A DNA stretch of 64,000 nucleotides from Candidatus Sulfopaludibacter sp. SbA3. GTDB taxonomy: Bacteria; Acidobacteriota; Terriglobia; Bryobacterales; Bryobacteraceae. The notes under the pieces were generated by a model. It was not told where the DNA came from and made no database searches. It saw nothing but the letters and a program-made list of their open reading frames with translations. How positions within the stretch are numbered: the stretch's first letter is position 1; each line of letters starts with the position of its first letter. Positions 47,065 to 54,904 of the stretch are shown one piece after another. The stretch lies in the NCBI GenBank assembly GCA_945861625.1, contig CAMAVI010000005.1, positions 1 to 64,000 on the forward strand. Direction: 5' to 3'. The translations under genes and the position numbers were made by a program.

Positions 47065-47098
47065 GGGCGCTGAAGCGCCCGTCGCAGGCTGAAGCCTG
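47065..47098. repeat. two consecutive TGAA-loop hairpins
   Basis: GGGCGC-TGAA-GCGCCC (47065-47080) and CAGGC-TGAA-GCCTG (47085-47098) follow each other in the gap between two converging genes. Both share the TGAA loop. The pattern resembles widespread paired-hairpin repeats in Acidobacteriota and could also terminate transcription from either side. Confidence 0.75.
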
Positions 47099-47112
47099 GC
47101 TCCACAGCCAAA

Positions 47113-48150
47113 CTAGGGCAGCATCGCCGTGGCGTTGCGTTTCGGCACGAAGCCGACGGGGATGCAAATCACTTCTTTCATGGTTTTGATGTCCACGACC
47201 GCGACGTTGTTGGTCACGGCCATGGCCACGTAAGCGGTCTTGCTGTCCGGCGTGAGGGTCAGCCAGGCGGCGCCCTTGGCGCCCGTCGCGCCCAGATAGG
47301 CGCTGCCCAACAATTTCAAATCCGGCAGCGAGTACGAATAGAGAAAATTATTCAAGCGCGAATTGACCACCAGCGTCTTGCCATCGGCGGTAACGGCGAT
47401 GCCGTGCGATTCATTGGCGCCCGCCGAGACGGTCTTCATCCCCGCCGGCAGGTCCGGATTGTTGATGCGGCGGACTTCCTTGTGCGTAGCGAAATCCACT
47501 ACCACGAAGCCATTGAATTTGGACTGCACGAAGATCCACTTGGTGGAGCCGTCCGGGTTGGTGGCGAAGGTCATGGGCCGGACTTCCAAGCCCAGGTCCA
47601 CATCCCAAGCGATCTCGTCGGTCCGCGTGTCAATCACGTTGAGTCTCTTGCCATGCGGCGAGCCCGCGGCCACGAACTTACCGTCCGGCGTGGCATACAA
47701 ATTATGGATGCCACCCTTGGTCGGGATGGTCTTGATTTTCTTCAGCGACGCGGTGTCGATCACGTCCACGGCGCCGGGCGTCTGGATAATGGCGACATAG
47801 ACTTTCTTTCCGTCCGGCGTGATGGTGATGTTGTTGGGGTTGCCGCTCAGTGGAATGCGCTGGGTAACCTTCAGCGTTTTCGCGTCAACCACGTCGACGG
47901 TATTCAGCGACTCGTCACTCACCCAGATGCGGCTGCCGTCGGGAGAAGCCGTGACCCCGTGGCTCACCTCGATCCCTTTGATTTCGCCCACGATTTTGTT
48001 GGTGGCGGGGTCAATGATATGGATGTTGTCTCCAGCGCTATTGGTCTGGAGGACCCGGACATTGTTCGACGCGGCGTGCAGGGACCACGCGCACAGCACG
48101 GCGATGCCCAGTACGGCGAAACCACGGATAACTTTTTGTACGTTCTTCAT
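47113..48150 (-). CDS. exported YVTN-type beta-propeller protein
   Basis: A 345-residue exported protein with about seven YVTN/40-residue repeats, for example DNIHIIDPATNKIVGEIKG, NTVDVVDAKTLKVTQRIPL and GAVDVIDTASLKKIKTI. The signal peptide is at the start (GFAVLGIAVLCAWSLHA). Such propellers bind partners or sugars in the periplasm. A cytochrome c-like gene lies just upstream in the same direction, 51 bases away. Confidence 0.88.
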   Translation of the reverse strand: MKNVQKVIRGFAVLGIAVLCAWSLHAASNNVRVLQTNSAGDNIHIIDPATNKIVGEIKGIEVSHGVTASPDGSRIWVSDESLNTVDVVDAKTLKVTQRIPLSGNPNNITITPDGKKVYVAIIQTPGAVDVIDTASLKKIKTIPTKGGIHNLYATPDGKFVAAGSPHGKRLNVIDTRTDEIAWDVDLGLEVRPMTFATNPDGSTKWIFVQSKFNGFVVVDFATHKEVRRINNPDLPAGMKTVSAGANESHGIAVTADGKTLVVNSRLNNFLYSYSLPDLKLLGSAYLGATGAKGAAWLTLTPDSKTAYVAMAVTNNVAVVDIKTMKEVICIPVGFVPKRNATAMLP

Positions 48151-48200
48151 GGGTTACTCCTTTTGGATCGAAATCTCGGATCTATGGCGGCACGCGGCCG

Positions 48201-48635
48201 CTATGGACGTCCCAATACCCAACCTTTTAGTGTCTGCCACTCGGCGCTGTTCTGCGATTCAAACTGCTTGCCTCCGGTGTGGAAAAAATCTCCGCCGGCC
48301 TCTTCGGCGAGGGGGTGAGTGAGCAGCCGGCTGCGCTCCGGGCTGCCGGGCACCACCAACACCTTGGTCGATTCGAAATTCTTACGCGTTTCCGCTTCGC
48401 TCCAGCCCGTGCTTCCGGCGGCCAGCGGCTGCAAACGGAACGCCGAATTATTGCCCGCCCGGGAGTGGCACACCACGCAGCGAGCGCGGGCCGGACGCTT
48501 GGCCAGGAAAATGGGTTCGACCTTGGACTTGTAATACTCGTAACTCAGTGCCGCCGGGGCAGCGGTGGAAGAGGCTGGTTGCTGGCTCAGCAGGCTAGCC
48601 ACCAAGACCCAGGATGCGAGTAGTGTCATGTACAT
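48201..48635 (-). CDS. exported small cytochrome c-like protein
   Basis: A 144-residue exported protein with one haem site CVVCH (Cys53, Cys56, His57) and a later WQTLKGWV helix, as in cytochromes of the planctomycete type. Signal peptide MYMTLLASWVLVASLLS. GGGAGGG precedes ATG 48635. It likely serves in electron transfer and is cotranscribed with the propeller gene. Confidence 0.82.
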   Translation of the reverse strand: MYMTLLASWVLVASLLSQQPASSTAAPAALSYEYYKSKVEPIFLAKRPARARCVVCHSRAGNNSAFRLQPLAAGSTGWSEAETRKNFESTKVLVVPGSPERSRLLTHPLAEEAGGDFFHTGGKQFESQNSAEWQTLKGWVLGRP

Positions 48636-48745
48636 GTGGCCCTCCCTGCCGTGCACTTGCTTCAAACCGAAGTAACGTCTGTGATTCTATCCTTGTTCGC
48701 GCATGAAGTCCAGGAGGTTACTGAAAGATGCGCTACACCGGGCGT

Positions 48746-49957
48746 TCACGCCGTAAACGCCGCGCGCAGTTGCGCGGCAAGCCAGGCGAGATCTTCCTGG
48801 GAAGTGATCAGTGGCGGTGCCAGGCGGATGACGTAGTCGTGGGTTTCCTTGCAGAGCACGCCGAGGTCCTTGAGGCGCTCGCAGTAGGGGCGCGCGGGGC
48901 CCAATAGTTCGATGCCGAGTAGAAGGCCGCGGCCGCGGATTTCCTTGATGTGCGGATGCTGGATCTTGCGCAGCTCATATAACAGCCACGATCCGAGTTC
49001 CTCCGAGCGTTCCGCCAATCTTTCGTCCTCGATCACGCGCAGCGCCGCGCGGGCCACGGCGCAGGCCAGAGGATTTCCGCCGTAGGTGCTGCCGTGGCTG
49101 CCGGGCCGGAACACGCCGAGGATCTCCTTGCTCGATACCACCGCCGATACGGGATACGCGCCACCGGAAAGCGCCTTACCCAGGATCAGCACATCGGGCT
49201 GCACGTCTTCGCAGTGGCAAGCAAGAAAGCGGCCGGCGCGGCCGAGGCCGGTCTGGATTTCGTCGGCGACCAAGAGCACGCGCTCGCGGCGGCAGATGCC
49301 GGCGGCCTCGCGGAGGAAGCCGTCGGGAGGCATGAGGATGCCGGCTTCGCACTGGATCGGTTCAAACAAGAACGCGCAGGTATTGGGGGTGATGGCACGC
49401 TCCAACGCTTCGGCATCGCCGAATGGAATGGTGATGAAGCCGGGCGTGAACGGACCGAAGCCGTCTTTGTACAGAGGCTCCGAAGAAAAGCCGGTGATGG
49501 TGGTGGTGCGCCCGTGAAAATTGTTTTCGCAAACGATGATCTCGGCCTGATGGAGCGGGATGCCCTTGCGCGTGTAACCCCAGCGGCGGGAAGCTTTGAT
49601 GGCGGTCTCGACGGCCTCGGCACCGGTGTTCATCGGCAGCACCATCTCCATGCCGCAGGCCTGGGCGAGTTCCCTTTCGAACAGCGGAAGCTGATCGTTG
49701 CGGAAGGCGCGCGAGGTGAGCGTGACGCGTTCGGCCTGTTCCTTGAGCGCCGCGATGATTTTCGGATGGCAGTGGCCCTGGTTCACCGCCGAGTAGGCGC
49801 TCAGGCAATCCAGATATTTCTTGCCGTCAACATCGTAGACCCAGGCTCCGGAAGCGCGCTCGACCACGACATCCAGAGGATGGTAGTTGTGCGCGCCCCA
49901 CTGATCCTCAATGGAGATGAGTTCTTCGGCCTGCGTGCGGGATTTGGCTTCTGACAT
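48746..49957 (-). CDS. rocD: ornithine--oxo-acid aminotransferase
   Basis: A 403-residue PLP enzyme that converts ornithine and 2-oxoglutarate to glutamate semialdehyde/P5C and glutamate. Class III aminotransferase features: MNTGAEAVETAIK (109-121), VADEIQTGLGR (230-240), ILGKALSGGAYPV with the PLP lysine (Lys261), and the TYGGNPLAC near the end. Together with proC, 25 bases upstream, it would make proline from ornithine. Confidence 0.94.
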   Translation of the reverse strand: MSEAKSRTQAEELISIEDQWGAHNYHPLDVVVERASGAWVYDVDGKKYLDCLSAYSAVNQGHCHPKIIAALKEQAERVTLTSRAFRNDQLPLFERELAQACGMEMVLPMNTGAEAVETAIKASRRWGYTRKGIPLHQAEIIVCENNFHGRTTTITGFSSEPLYKDGFGPFTPGFITIPFGDAEALERAITPNTCAFLFEPIQCEAGILMPPDGFLREAAGICRRERVLLVADEIQTGLGRAGRFLACHCEDVQPDVLILGKALSGGAYPVSAVVSSKEILGVFRPGSHGSTYGGNPLACAVARAALRVIEDERLAERSEELGSWLLYELRKIQHPHIKEIRGRGLLLGIELLGPARPYCERLKDLGVLCKETHDYVIRLAPPLITSQEDLAWLAAQLRAAFTA

Positions 49958-49982
49958 TCAGTTCCGTTCCGGCGGTTCCGTC

Positions 49983-50894
49983 CTAGTGGTCGCTACCCGA
50001 GCTGGCGCGATGGCTGGAGGGATTCTCGGAAATCTTGCCGGTGGAGGCTCCCAGGTGCGCGGCGGTCTTGGTGGCTTCCTCCACGGCGCGCGCGAGCACG
50101 GAGCGGATGCGCCCGTCTTCGAGCATCAGCAGGCCGGCGATGGTGCAGCCGGCGGGCGTGGTCACGTCATCGCGGAGCGCGGCGGGATGGCGCCCCGAGT
50201 CGAGCACCATGCGCGCGGCTCCCAAAGCCGTCTGGGCGACCAGCGTCAGCGCAAGGCTTCGCGGCAGGCCCACGCGCACGCCGGCGTCAGCCAGCGCTTC
50301 CATGATCAGAAATTGGTAGCCGGGTCCGCTACCGCTGAGCGCCGTGACGGCGTTGAAGTGAATCTCGTCCACCGGCAGGCATTTACCCACGGCTTCAAAA
50401 ATGCGCTGGGCGCGGTCGCGGTGGGTATTCGAGGCGCTCGAACCGGCGCACACCGCGGTCATGCCTTCGCCGACAACGGCGGGAGTGTTGGGCATGGCGC
50501 GCACCACGGGGTTCCTGGTGCCCAGCAGCGACTCGATACGGTCGGTGGATACGCCGGCCAGGATGGAGATGAGCAGAGTGTCTTGGCGCAGCCCCGCGTT
50601 GCGCAGGGTACCGAGTACGACGGGCGCGTCGCCGGGCTTGACGCAAATCAGGATCACATCGGCCGTCGGCACGCGGTGATGGAAATCGGTTTCCACGGGG
50701 ACGCCGAGTGCTTCAGCGGCCTTGGCGCTCACTGCGGAGTGTTTGTCGCCGGCCCAAATCCGGTCTTTTGCAATGACGCCGCTGGAGATCATCCCGCGGA
50801 TCAGGGTCTGGCCCATGACGCCGGCGCCGATGACACCGAGAGTCATATTACTGGCAACGACGGGCGTTTTTGTGGGCTCGGAATGCTTTGACAT
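49983..50894 (-). CDS. proC: pyrroline-5-carboxylate reductase
   Basis: A 303-residue NADPH enzyme that reduces P5C to proline. Rossmann motif GVIGAGVMGQTLIRG, RAMPNTPAVVGEGMT and ALSGSGPGYQFLIMEALADAGV are conserved. A C-terminal Ser-rich tail is unusual. The ATG at 50894 follows AGAGGTG; an ATG 16 codons later (MTLGVIGAG) is possible. The gene precedes rocD in one unit. Confidence 0.95.
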   Translation of the reverse strand: MSKHSEPTKTPVVASNMTLGVIGAGVMGQTLIRGMISSGVIAKDRIWAGDKHSAVSAKAAEALGVPVETDFHHRVPTADVILICVKPGDAPVVLGTLRNAGLRQDTLLISILAGVSTDRIESLLGTRNPVVRAMPNTPAVVGEGMTAVCAGSSASNTHRDRAQRIFEAVGKCLPVDEIHFNAVTALSGSGPGYQFLIMEALADAGVRVGLPRSLALTLVAQTALGAARMVLDSGRHPAALRDDVTTPAGCTIAGLLMLEDGRIRSVLARAVEEATKTAAHLGASTGKISENPSSHRASSGSDH

Positions 50895-50967
50895 GATTCA
50901 CCTCTTGCGGCGGCGCCGCTGGTGGGGCGTTCTTTCGATTTTAATACTTTGTTTGAGATGATGAAGC

Positions 50968-51372
50968 GTGTCCCATCAAACACGCCGTTTTGTGGTCCGG
51001 CCGGCGAGGGCGGGCGATATGGCCGCGATCCGCGGTTTAATCCGCCTGTTCCCCGGGCAACTGGTCCAGCGGAATTTGCCGCGCGTGACATCGTTCTTCG
51101 TGGCATCGGCGGGCGGGCGGCTAGTGGGCTGCTGCGCGCTGCAAGTGTACTCGAAAAGACTGGCGGAAGCGCGAAGCCTCGCCGTGCATCCGGATTTTCA
51201 GGACTTGGGTGTGGCGTCAAAGCTGGTGGAATGCTGCATCCGGCGAGCCAAAGAGCGCGGAGTCCACGAATTGTTCGCCGTCACTAGCCAGACATCGTTC
51301 TTTGGGCGGCTGGGATTCGCGACGTTCCGGCGGGAAAAGACGGCGATGTTCTATGAACTGGCGGCGGGCTGA
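50968..51372 (+). CDS. GNAT N-acetyltransferase (ArgA-like)
   Basis: A 134-residue GNAT acetyltransferase similar to the amino-acid acetyltransferases that make N-acetylglutamate. RPARAGDMAAIRGLI, RSLAVHPDFQDLGVASKLVECC (acetyl-CoA site) and VTSQTSFFGRLGF are typical. It could supply arginine or ornithine synthesis and so feed rocD-proC, which is divergent from it. The substrate is inferred. Confidence 0.85.
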   Translation: MSHQTRRFVVRPARAGDMAAIRGLIRLFPGQLVQRNLPRVTSFFVASAGGRLVGCCALQVYSKRLAEARSLAVHPDFQDLGVASKLVECCIRRAKERGVHELFAVTSQTSFFGRLGFATFRREKTAMFYELAAG

Positions 51373-51402
51373 GGCTGTAGAATTGATCCGAAGGAGGCAC
51401 CC

Positions 51403-52293
51403 ATGGCGAACACGATTACCCGCAGGAGTATCTTGCAAGCAGCCGCGCTCGGGGTGAGCGCGGGTAGCGCCTGGGCGCAAGACGAATACTACAACAAGAA
51501 CGGTCCGCAGGTAAACGTTGGGCCGGGGCTCGATATTGGGTATCGCGAGGCGTGGCTGGGGGCGCCGTGGGAGAAGCCGGAGGCAATGCTGTTGATTCAC
51601 GGCAATATCGAATCGGCAGTGGTGTGGTACGGGTGGGTACCCAAGCTGGGCAACGAGTTCCGCATGCTGATGCCGGACATGCCGGGCTTCGGCCATTCGA
51701 CGATGCCCGCCAACTTCCAGTACACCTTGCCCAACGTCGCGGGCGCGCTGGCGGGATTCCTGGACAAGATGGGTGTGGAATCCGCGCACGTGGTGGCGGC
51801 CAAGACCGGCGGGTCGATAGGAGTGCAGTTCGCGGCGAGTTATCCGCAACGGACCAAGACACTGGTGCTGGCGACGGCTCCGCTGTCGCCGGAAGAGAAA
51901 ACGAACGCGCCGGCACGGCAATCCCCGGACGAGATCCTGGATCAGTCAAAACGGTTGGGCTCGGCGGCGTCGAAAGAGCAGGTCGCGTTTTACGACAAGA
52001 TGATCGGGGCGACGGTTCCCGAGCCATCGCGTTCCATGCGCAAGATGCTCACCGAGGGGCGGAACAGCAAGTATCTGGAAGGCCTGCTGCTGAAGATCCA
52101 GGCTCCGACGCTGATCATCACCAGCGACCGCAACGCGCAAGTGTCAGTACCCGCCGCGGCGGCGAATCAAAAGATGATTCCGAATTCCCGGCTGCTGGTG
52201 ATCACCAGCGACGCGTATCACATTATCCTGGCGAATACGGATGAGGTGGTGGCGAATGTGCGGGCGTTTATCAAGGCGAACCGGAAGGGATGA
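51403..52293 (+). CDS. Tat-exported alpha/beta hydrolase lacking the nucleophile Ser
   Basis: A 296-residue alpha/beta-hydrolase fold protein with a twin-arginine-like signal (NTITRRSILQAAALGVSAG). The fold is clear: LIHGNIESAVVWYGWVP, MPDMPGFGHS and a late DAYHIILAN with the usual His. At the nucleophile elbow, where GHSMGG is expected, the sequence is AAKTGG, with Lys134 where the serine should be. It may be a pseudo-enzyme or use other chemistry. Asp is seen in ITSDRNAQ. The ATG follows AAGGAGG. Confidence 0.83.
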   Translation: MANTITRRSILQAAALGVSAGSAWAQDEYYNKNGPQVNVGPGLDIGYREAWLGAPWEKPEAMLLIHGNIESAVVWYGWVPKLGNEFRMLMPDMPGFGHSTMPANFQYTLPNVAGALAGFLDKMGVESAHVVAAKTGGSIGVQFAASYPQRTKTLVLATAPLSPEEKTNAPARQSPDEILDQSKRLGSAASKEQVAFYDKMIGATVPEPSRSMRKMLTEGRNSKYLEGLLLKIQAPTLIITSDRNAQVSVPAAAANQKMIPNSRLLVITSDAYHIILANTDEVVANVRAFIKANRKG

Positions 52294-52348
52294 CGTCACC
52301 CACCGGGAGACCGTGTCGAGGTAAACTAATCCTTAACAAGGAGCGACT

Positions 52349-53212
52349 ATGTGCGATCAAGATCATTTTGAGAAAGACCTGCTGGAGTTTGAAGCGAAGG
52401 GCATGGTGACCCGCAAGCAATTCGGCGTCATGCTGGGAGCCGGCGTGGCCATGATGCTGCCGCAGGTGGCGAACGCGGTCACGGTGACCGAATCCGACGT
52501 CATGATCAAGACGCCGGAGGGCACCGCGGAAGGCTACTTCGTGCATCCCGCCAGCGGCACGGCACCGGGCGTCCTGGTGTGGCCGGACATCTTCGGGCTG
52601 CGTCCGGCGAAGCGCCAAATGGCCAAGCGGCTGGCTGAGTCGGGCTATTCGGTGCTGGTGGTGAATCCGTTCTACCGCGTGAAGAAAGTCCCGGTCGCGG
52701 CGAACGGCGCCATGACCCCGATCCCGGATCTGATTCCGCTGGCGCAGGGTCTGACCGAGACGATTCAGATGGCCGACGCGAAGTCGTTTATCGGCTGGCT
52801 GGATCAGCAGGCGTCCGTTGCCAAGAATAAGAAGATCGGCACGCAGGGCTATTGCATGGGCGGCCCGATCGCGTTCCGCACGTCGGCCGCGATGCCGGAT
52901 CGCGTCGGAGCCGTCGCTTCCTTCCATGGCGGCGGACTGGTGACGCCTGCGCCGAACAGCCCGCACTTGCAAGCTTCCAAGACCAAGGCTCAGTTCCTCA
53001 TCGCGGTTGCGGCCAATGACGATGAGAAGTCACCCAATGAGAAGAACGTGCTGAAAGAAACGTTCTCCAATGCGATGCTCGCCGCGGAAATCGAAGTGTA
53101 CACTGGCGCCGCGCACGGCTGGTGCCCGCCCGATTCGCGCGTCTACAACGAGCCCATGGCCGAGAAGGCGTGGACCCGTCTGCTGGCGCTGTACGGAAAA
53201 GCGCTGGCGTAG
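52349..53212 (+). CDS. dienelactone hydrolase family protein
   Basis: A 287-residue hydrolase with the cysteine nucleophile of dienelactone hydrolases in GYCMGG (Cys169), Asp in ANDDEKSP and His in AAHGWCPPD. A hydrophobic stretch at residues 28-43, following an acidic start (MCDQDHFEKDLLEFEAKG), looks like a late signal or Tat-like sequence (VTRKQFGVMLGAG). It likely opens lactones or esters. A ribosome site AAGGAG precedes the ATG. Confidence 0.9.
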   Translation: MCDQDHFEKDLLEFEAKGMVTRKQFGVMLGAGVAMMLPQVANAVTVTESDVMIKTPEGTAEGYFVHPASGTAPGVLVWPDIFGLRPAKRQMAKRLAESGYSVLVVNPFYRVKKVPVAANGAMTPIPDLIPLAQGLTETIQMADAKSFIGWLDQQASVAKNKKIGTQGYCMGGPIAFRTSAAMPDRVGAVASFHGGGLVTPAPNSPHLQASKTKAQFLIAVAANDDEKSPNEKNVLKETFSNAMLAAEIEVYTGAAHGWCPPDSRVYNEPMAEKAWTRLLALYGKALA

Positions 53213-53235
53213 TTACATCACGGCAAAGAATGGCC

Positions 53236-53290
53236 CGCGGATAAACGCAGATGGACACCGATCACTTGGTGCGTTCATCGGCGTTTGTCT
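53236..53290. repeat. dispersed repeat with CCGAT/ATCGG hairpin
   Basis: The segment begins CGCGGATAAACGCAGATGG, matching the 'ATGGACGCAAAT' repeats at 41940 and 57650. Within it AAACG...CCGAT pairs with ATCGG...CGTTT around a loop. It sits between the dienelactone hydrolase and the AT-richer insert. Confidence 0.6.
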
Positions 53291-53303
53291 GGGGGCTTTC
53301 AAA

Positions 53304-53519
53304 TCAGTCCACAGTCTTCGACCCGGATGAGGGTTCATCCAGCAGGTCCAAGACTTCCTGTTTTCGAATCCGGGAGGAGATCAGAGCGATTGCTTCACGT
53401 AGATTTGCTAGACATTCTTCGCGCGTTTTTCCTTGGCCATTCGCGCCAGGAACTTCTTCGCAATAGGCGATGTACCAAAGACCGTCCTGCTCGACCACAG
53501 CGGTGAATTCATCGGGCAT
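53304..53519 (-). CDS. HicB-family antitoxin-like protein (orphan)
   Basis: A 71-residue HicB-like protein with the partial RNase H-like fold: FTAVVEQDGLWYIAYCEEVPGANGQGKTREECLANLREAI. It lacks a C-terminal DNA-binding domain, as the shorter HicB proteins do. No HicA toxin gene lies next to it: a converging gene ends on one side and a winged-helix-like gene lies on the other. The gene is AT-richer than its neighbours, suggesting transfer. Confidence 0.75.
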   Translation of the reverse strand: MPDEFTAVVEQDGLWYIAYCEEVPGANGQGKTREECLANLREAIALISSRIRKQEVLDLLDEPSSGSKTVD

Positions 53520-53558
53520 GTCTGCATTCTATCGCCCCGGGAGGTAACGGGTAGTGTA

Positions 53559-53840
53559 TCAGTTTGAGCGGTAGAGCCACGTATTGCCGTCGATGTCCTT
53601 TTCTCGCCGGATTTTCTTGGCTCTTTCGAGTTCGCTGAGTAGCATGGAAGCTAGGCCGCCTTCATAGCTATCGTTTTTAGAGTCACCTTTATACGTTGAT
53701 GCGAGGCCGAGTTTTTCTTCGATCTGGCTTCTCTTAAACCACACATCGTGTTGAGAACTGAGAAGTTCGATGATCGCTTCTTTGATCAGTGCCTTGCCGT
53801 CTTGGGCCTTCTTGTGCATGGACGGTACTTGGGAAGACAT
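53559..53840 (-). CDS. small winged-helix-like protein, function unknown
   Basis: A 93-residue soluble protein with helix-turn-helix character: IKEAIIELLSSQHDVWFKRS, IEEKLGLAS, GGLASMLLSELERAKKIRRE and a final strand pair (NTWLYRSN). It resembles small winged-helix proteins found beside restriction or other defence genes, but no such enzyme is near. Base composition is AT-richer than the surrounding genome. Confidence 0.6.
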   Translation of the reverse strand: MSSQVPSMHKKAQDGKALIKEAIIELLSSQHDVWFKRSQIEEKLGLASTYKGDSKNDSYEGGLASMLLSELERAKKIRREKDIDGNTWLYRSN

Positions 53841-53933
53841 GGCATAATCCTATCATGCGTAGCCGTTCAAGCAAGGAATCCCAGACGAAGCTCCTCATAA
53901 AGCATTGAACTTCGCCCTTAGCTCCGTAGGGTC

Positions 53934-54746
53934 TTAGGTTCGGCTCACCACTGGATCATTGGTGGCGAGAGTGGAAGCCCTTGCCATCGCAGCGACAATG
54001 CTGTCTGAGACACCGGCGTTTTTCAGTGCGCTCGCCTGGACAACACCTAGCGAGTAAATTCCCGAGTGGGATTTAATTTTCAAGACGATCTGAGTTTCGC
54101 CGAGGCCTTTCTTCACCAATCCGAGAATGTACTCGCTATTTAACTGCCCAATCAGCGCAAGTACATCTGCCTCGAACTCTGAATCGGTCTTATCAGCGTA
54201 TGCATCCAGGTTCAGCCGTATGACTCGCGAGTCGCGCTCAATGTCAGCCCGCTCCACGGATTTCGTCCAAATGCACCCCCAATAGTACCCTTCATCTATT
54301 GCAAGCAGTTTGCGCCGTAATTCGTTCGCGCGGAACATTCGCGTTGCTGGCCTCTCGATCAACTTCTTATGAGCCCAATACGCATCCGACAAGTTATGAG
54401 CCCAATACGCATCCGGCAAGGCTCGAAAGTCGTTGTGGATGAACATGCCCTCTCTATTGTCCCAAGGCTGGGCTAGAGCAGCACTATGTTTCCTCACCTC
54501 ATTCAAGAGCATCTTCTCTTCTTCCTTGAGCACCATCCGTCTAAGCTCGCCAGCCAGTTTAGCCTGTTTCATCCTAGCGGCTTCCGCCTCCTGGGCACTT
54601 CTCCTTGCACCCTCAATGATTCCTCTGATGATCCAGAAGGGAAGGCACAATACGATCAGGAAACCTAGAACCACGAGAAACCAGCTTGGGAGGAGAAGAA
54701 ACACTGTCGGGCCTTTGTCAATATTAGCTGCTAAATCAACCGTCAT
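53934..54746 (-). CDS. membrane-anchored protein with GVSD-type C-terminal motif
   Basis: A 270-residue protein with a single transmembrane helix (about 15-42, FLLLPSWFLVVLGFLIVLCL), a charged coiled-coil stretch (about 45-85), and a soluble domain. Residues 109-126 hold a tandem 9-residue duplication (DAYWAHNLS/DAYWAHKK). The C-terminus has IKSHSGIYSLG and KNAGVSDSIVAAMARAS, a motif widespread at the ends of acidobacterial proteins. No enzyme motif is seen. It is part of the AT-richer insert. Confidence 0.65.
   Translation of the reverse strand: MTVDLAANIDKGPTVFLLLPSWFLVVLGFLIVLCLPFWIIRGIIEGARRSAQEAEAARMKQAKLAGELRRMVLKEEEKMLLNEVRKHSAALAQPWDNREGMFIHNDFRALPDAYWAHNLSDAYWAHKKLIERPATRMFRANELRRKLLAIDEGYYWGCIWTKSVERADIERDSRVIRLNLDAYADKTDSEFEADVLALIGQLNSEYILGLVKKGLGETQIVLKIKSHSGIYSLGVVQASALKNAGVSDSIVAAMARASTLATNDPVVSRT
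54367..54420. repeat. 27-bp in-frame tandem duplication
   Basis: Two 27-base copies (54367-54393 and 54394-54420) differ at only one base (ACAAG versus GCAAG at the end). They lie within the membrane-protein gene and add nine residues without changing the frame. The single mismatch points to a recent event. Confidence 0.93.
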
Positions 54747-54904
54747 TGGGCGCTACTACGCGCCTTCATTTCAGGCCCAATAGTATGCCCTCTCGTCTTG
54801 GCAAGCGCAAGGGTGGTAAATGTTGCAACGTCGAGTGCTGCCCTACATGCTATATTCCCTGAAAACTTCAAAATGATACACTACCAGGTAACGTCGCTCT
54901 TCCC

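Noticed and set aside
53304-53840. A HicA-HicB toxin-antitoxin pair
   Set aside because: Only HicB is present. The neighbouring 93-residue protein lacks the small double-stranded RNA-binding HicA fold with its GSH motif.
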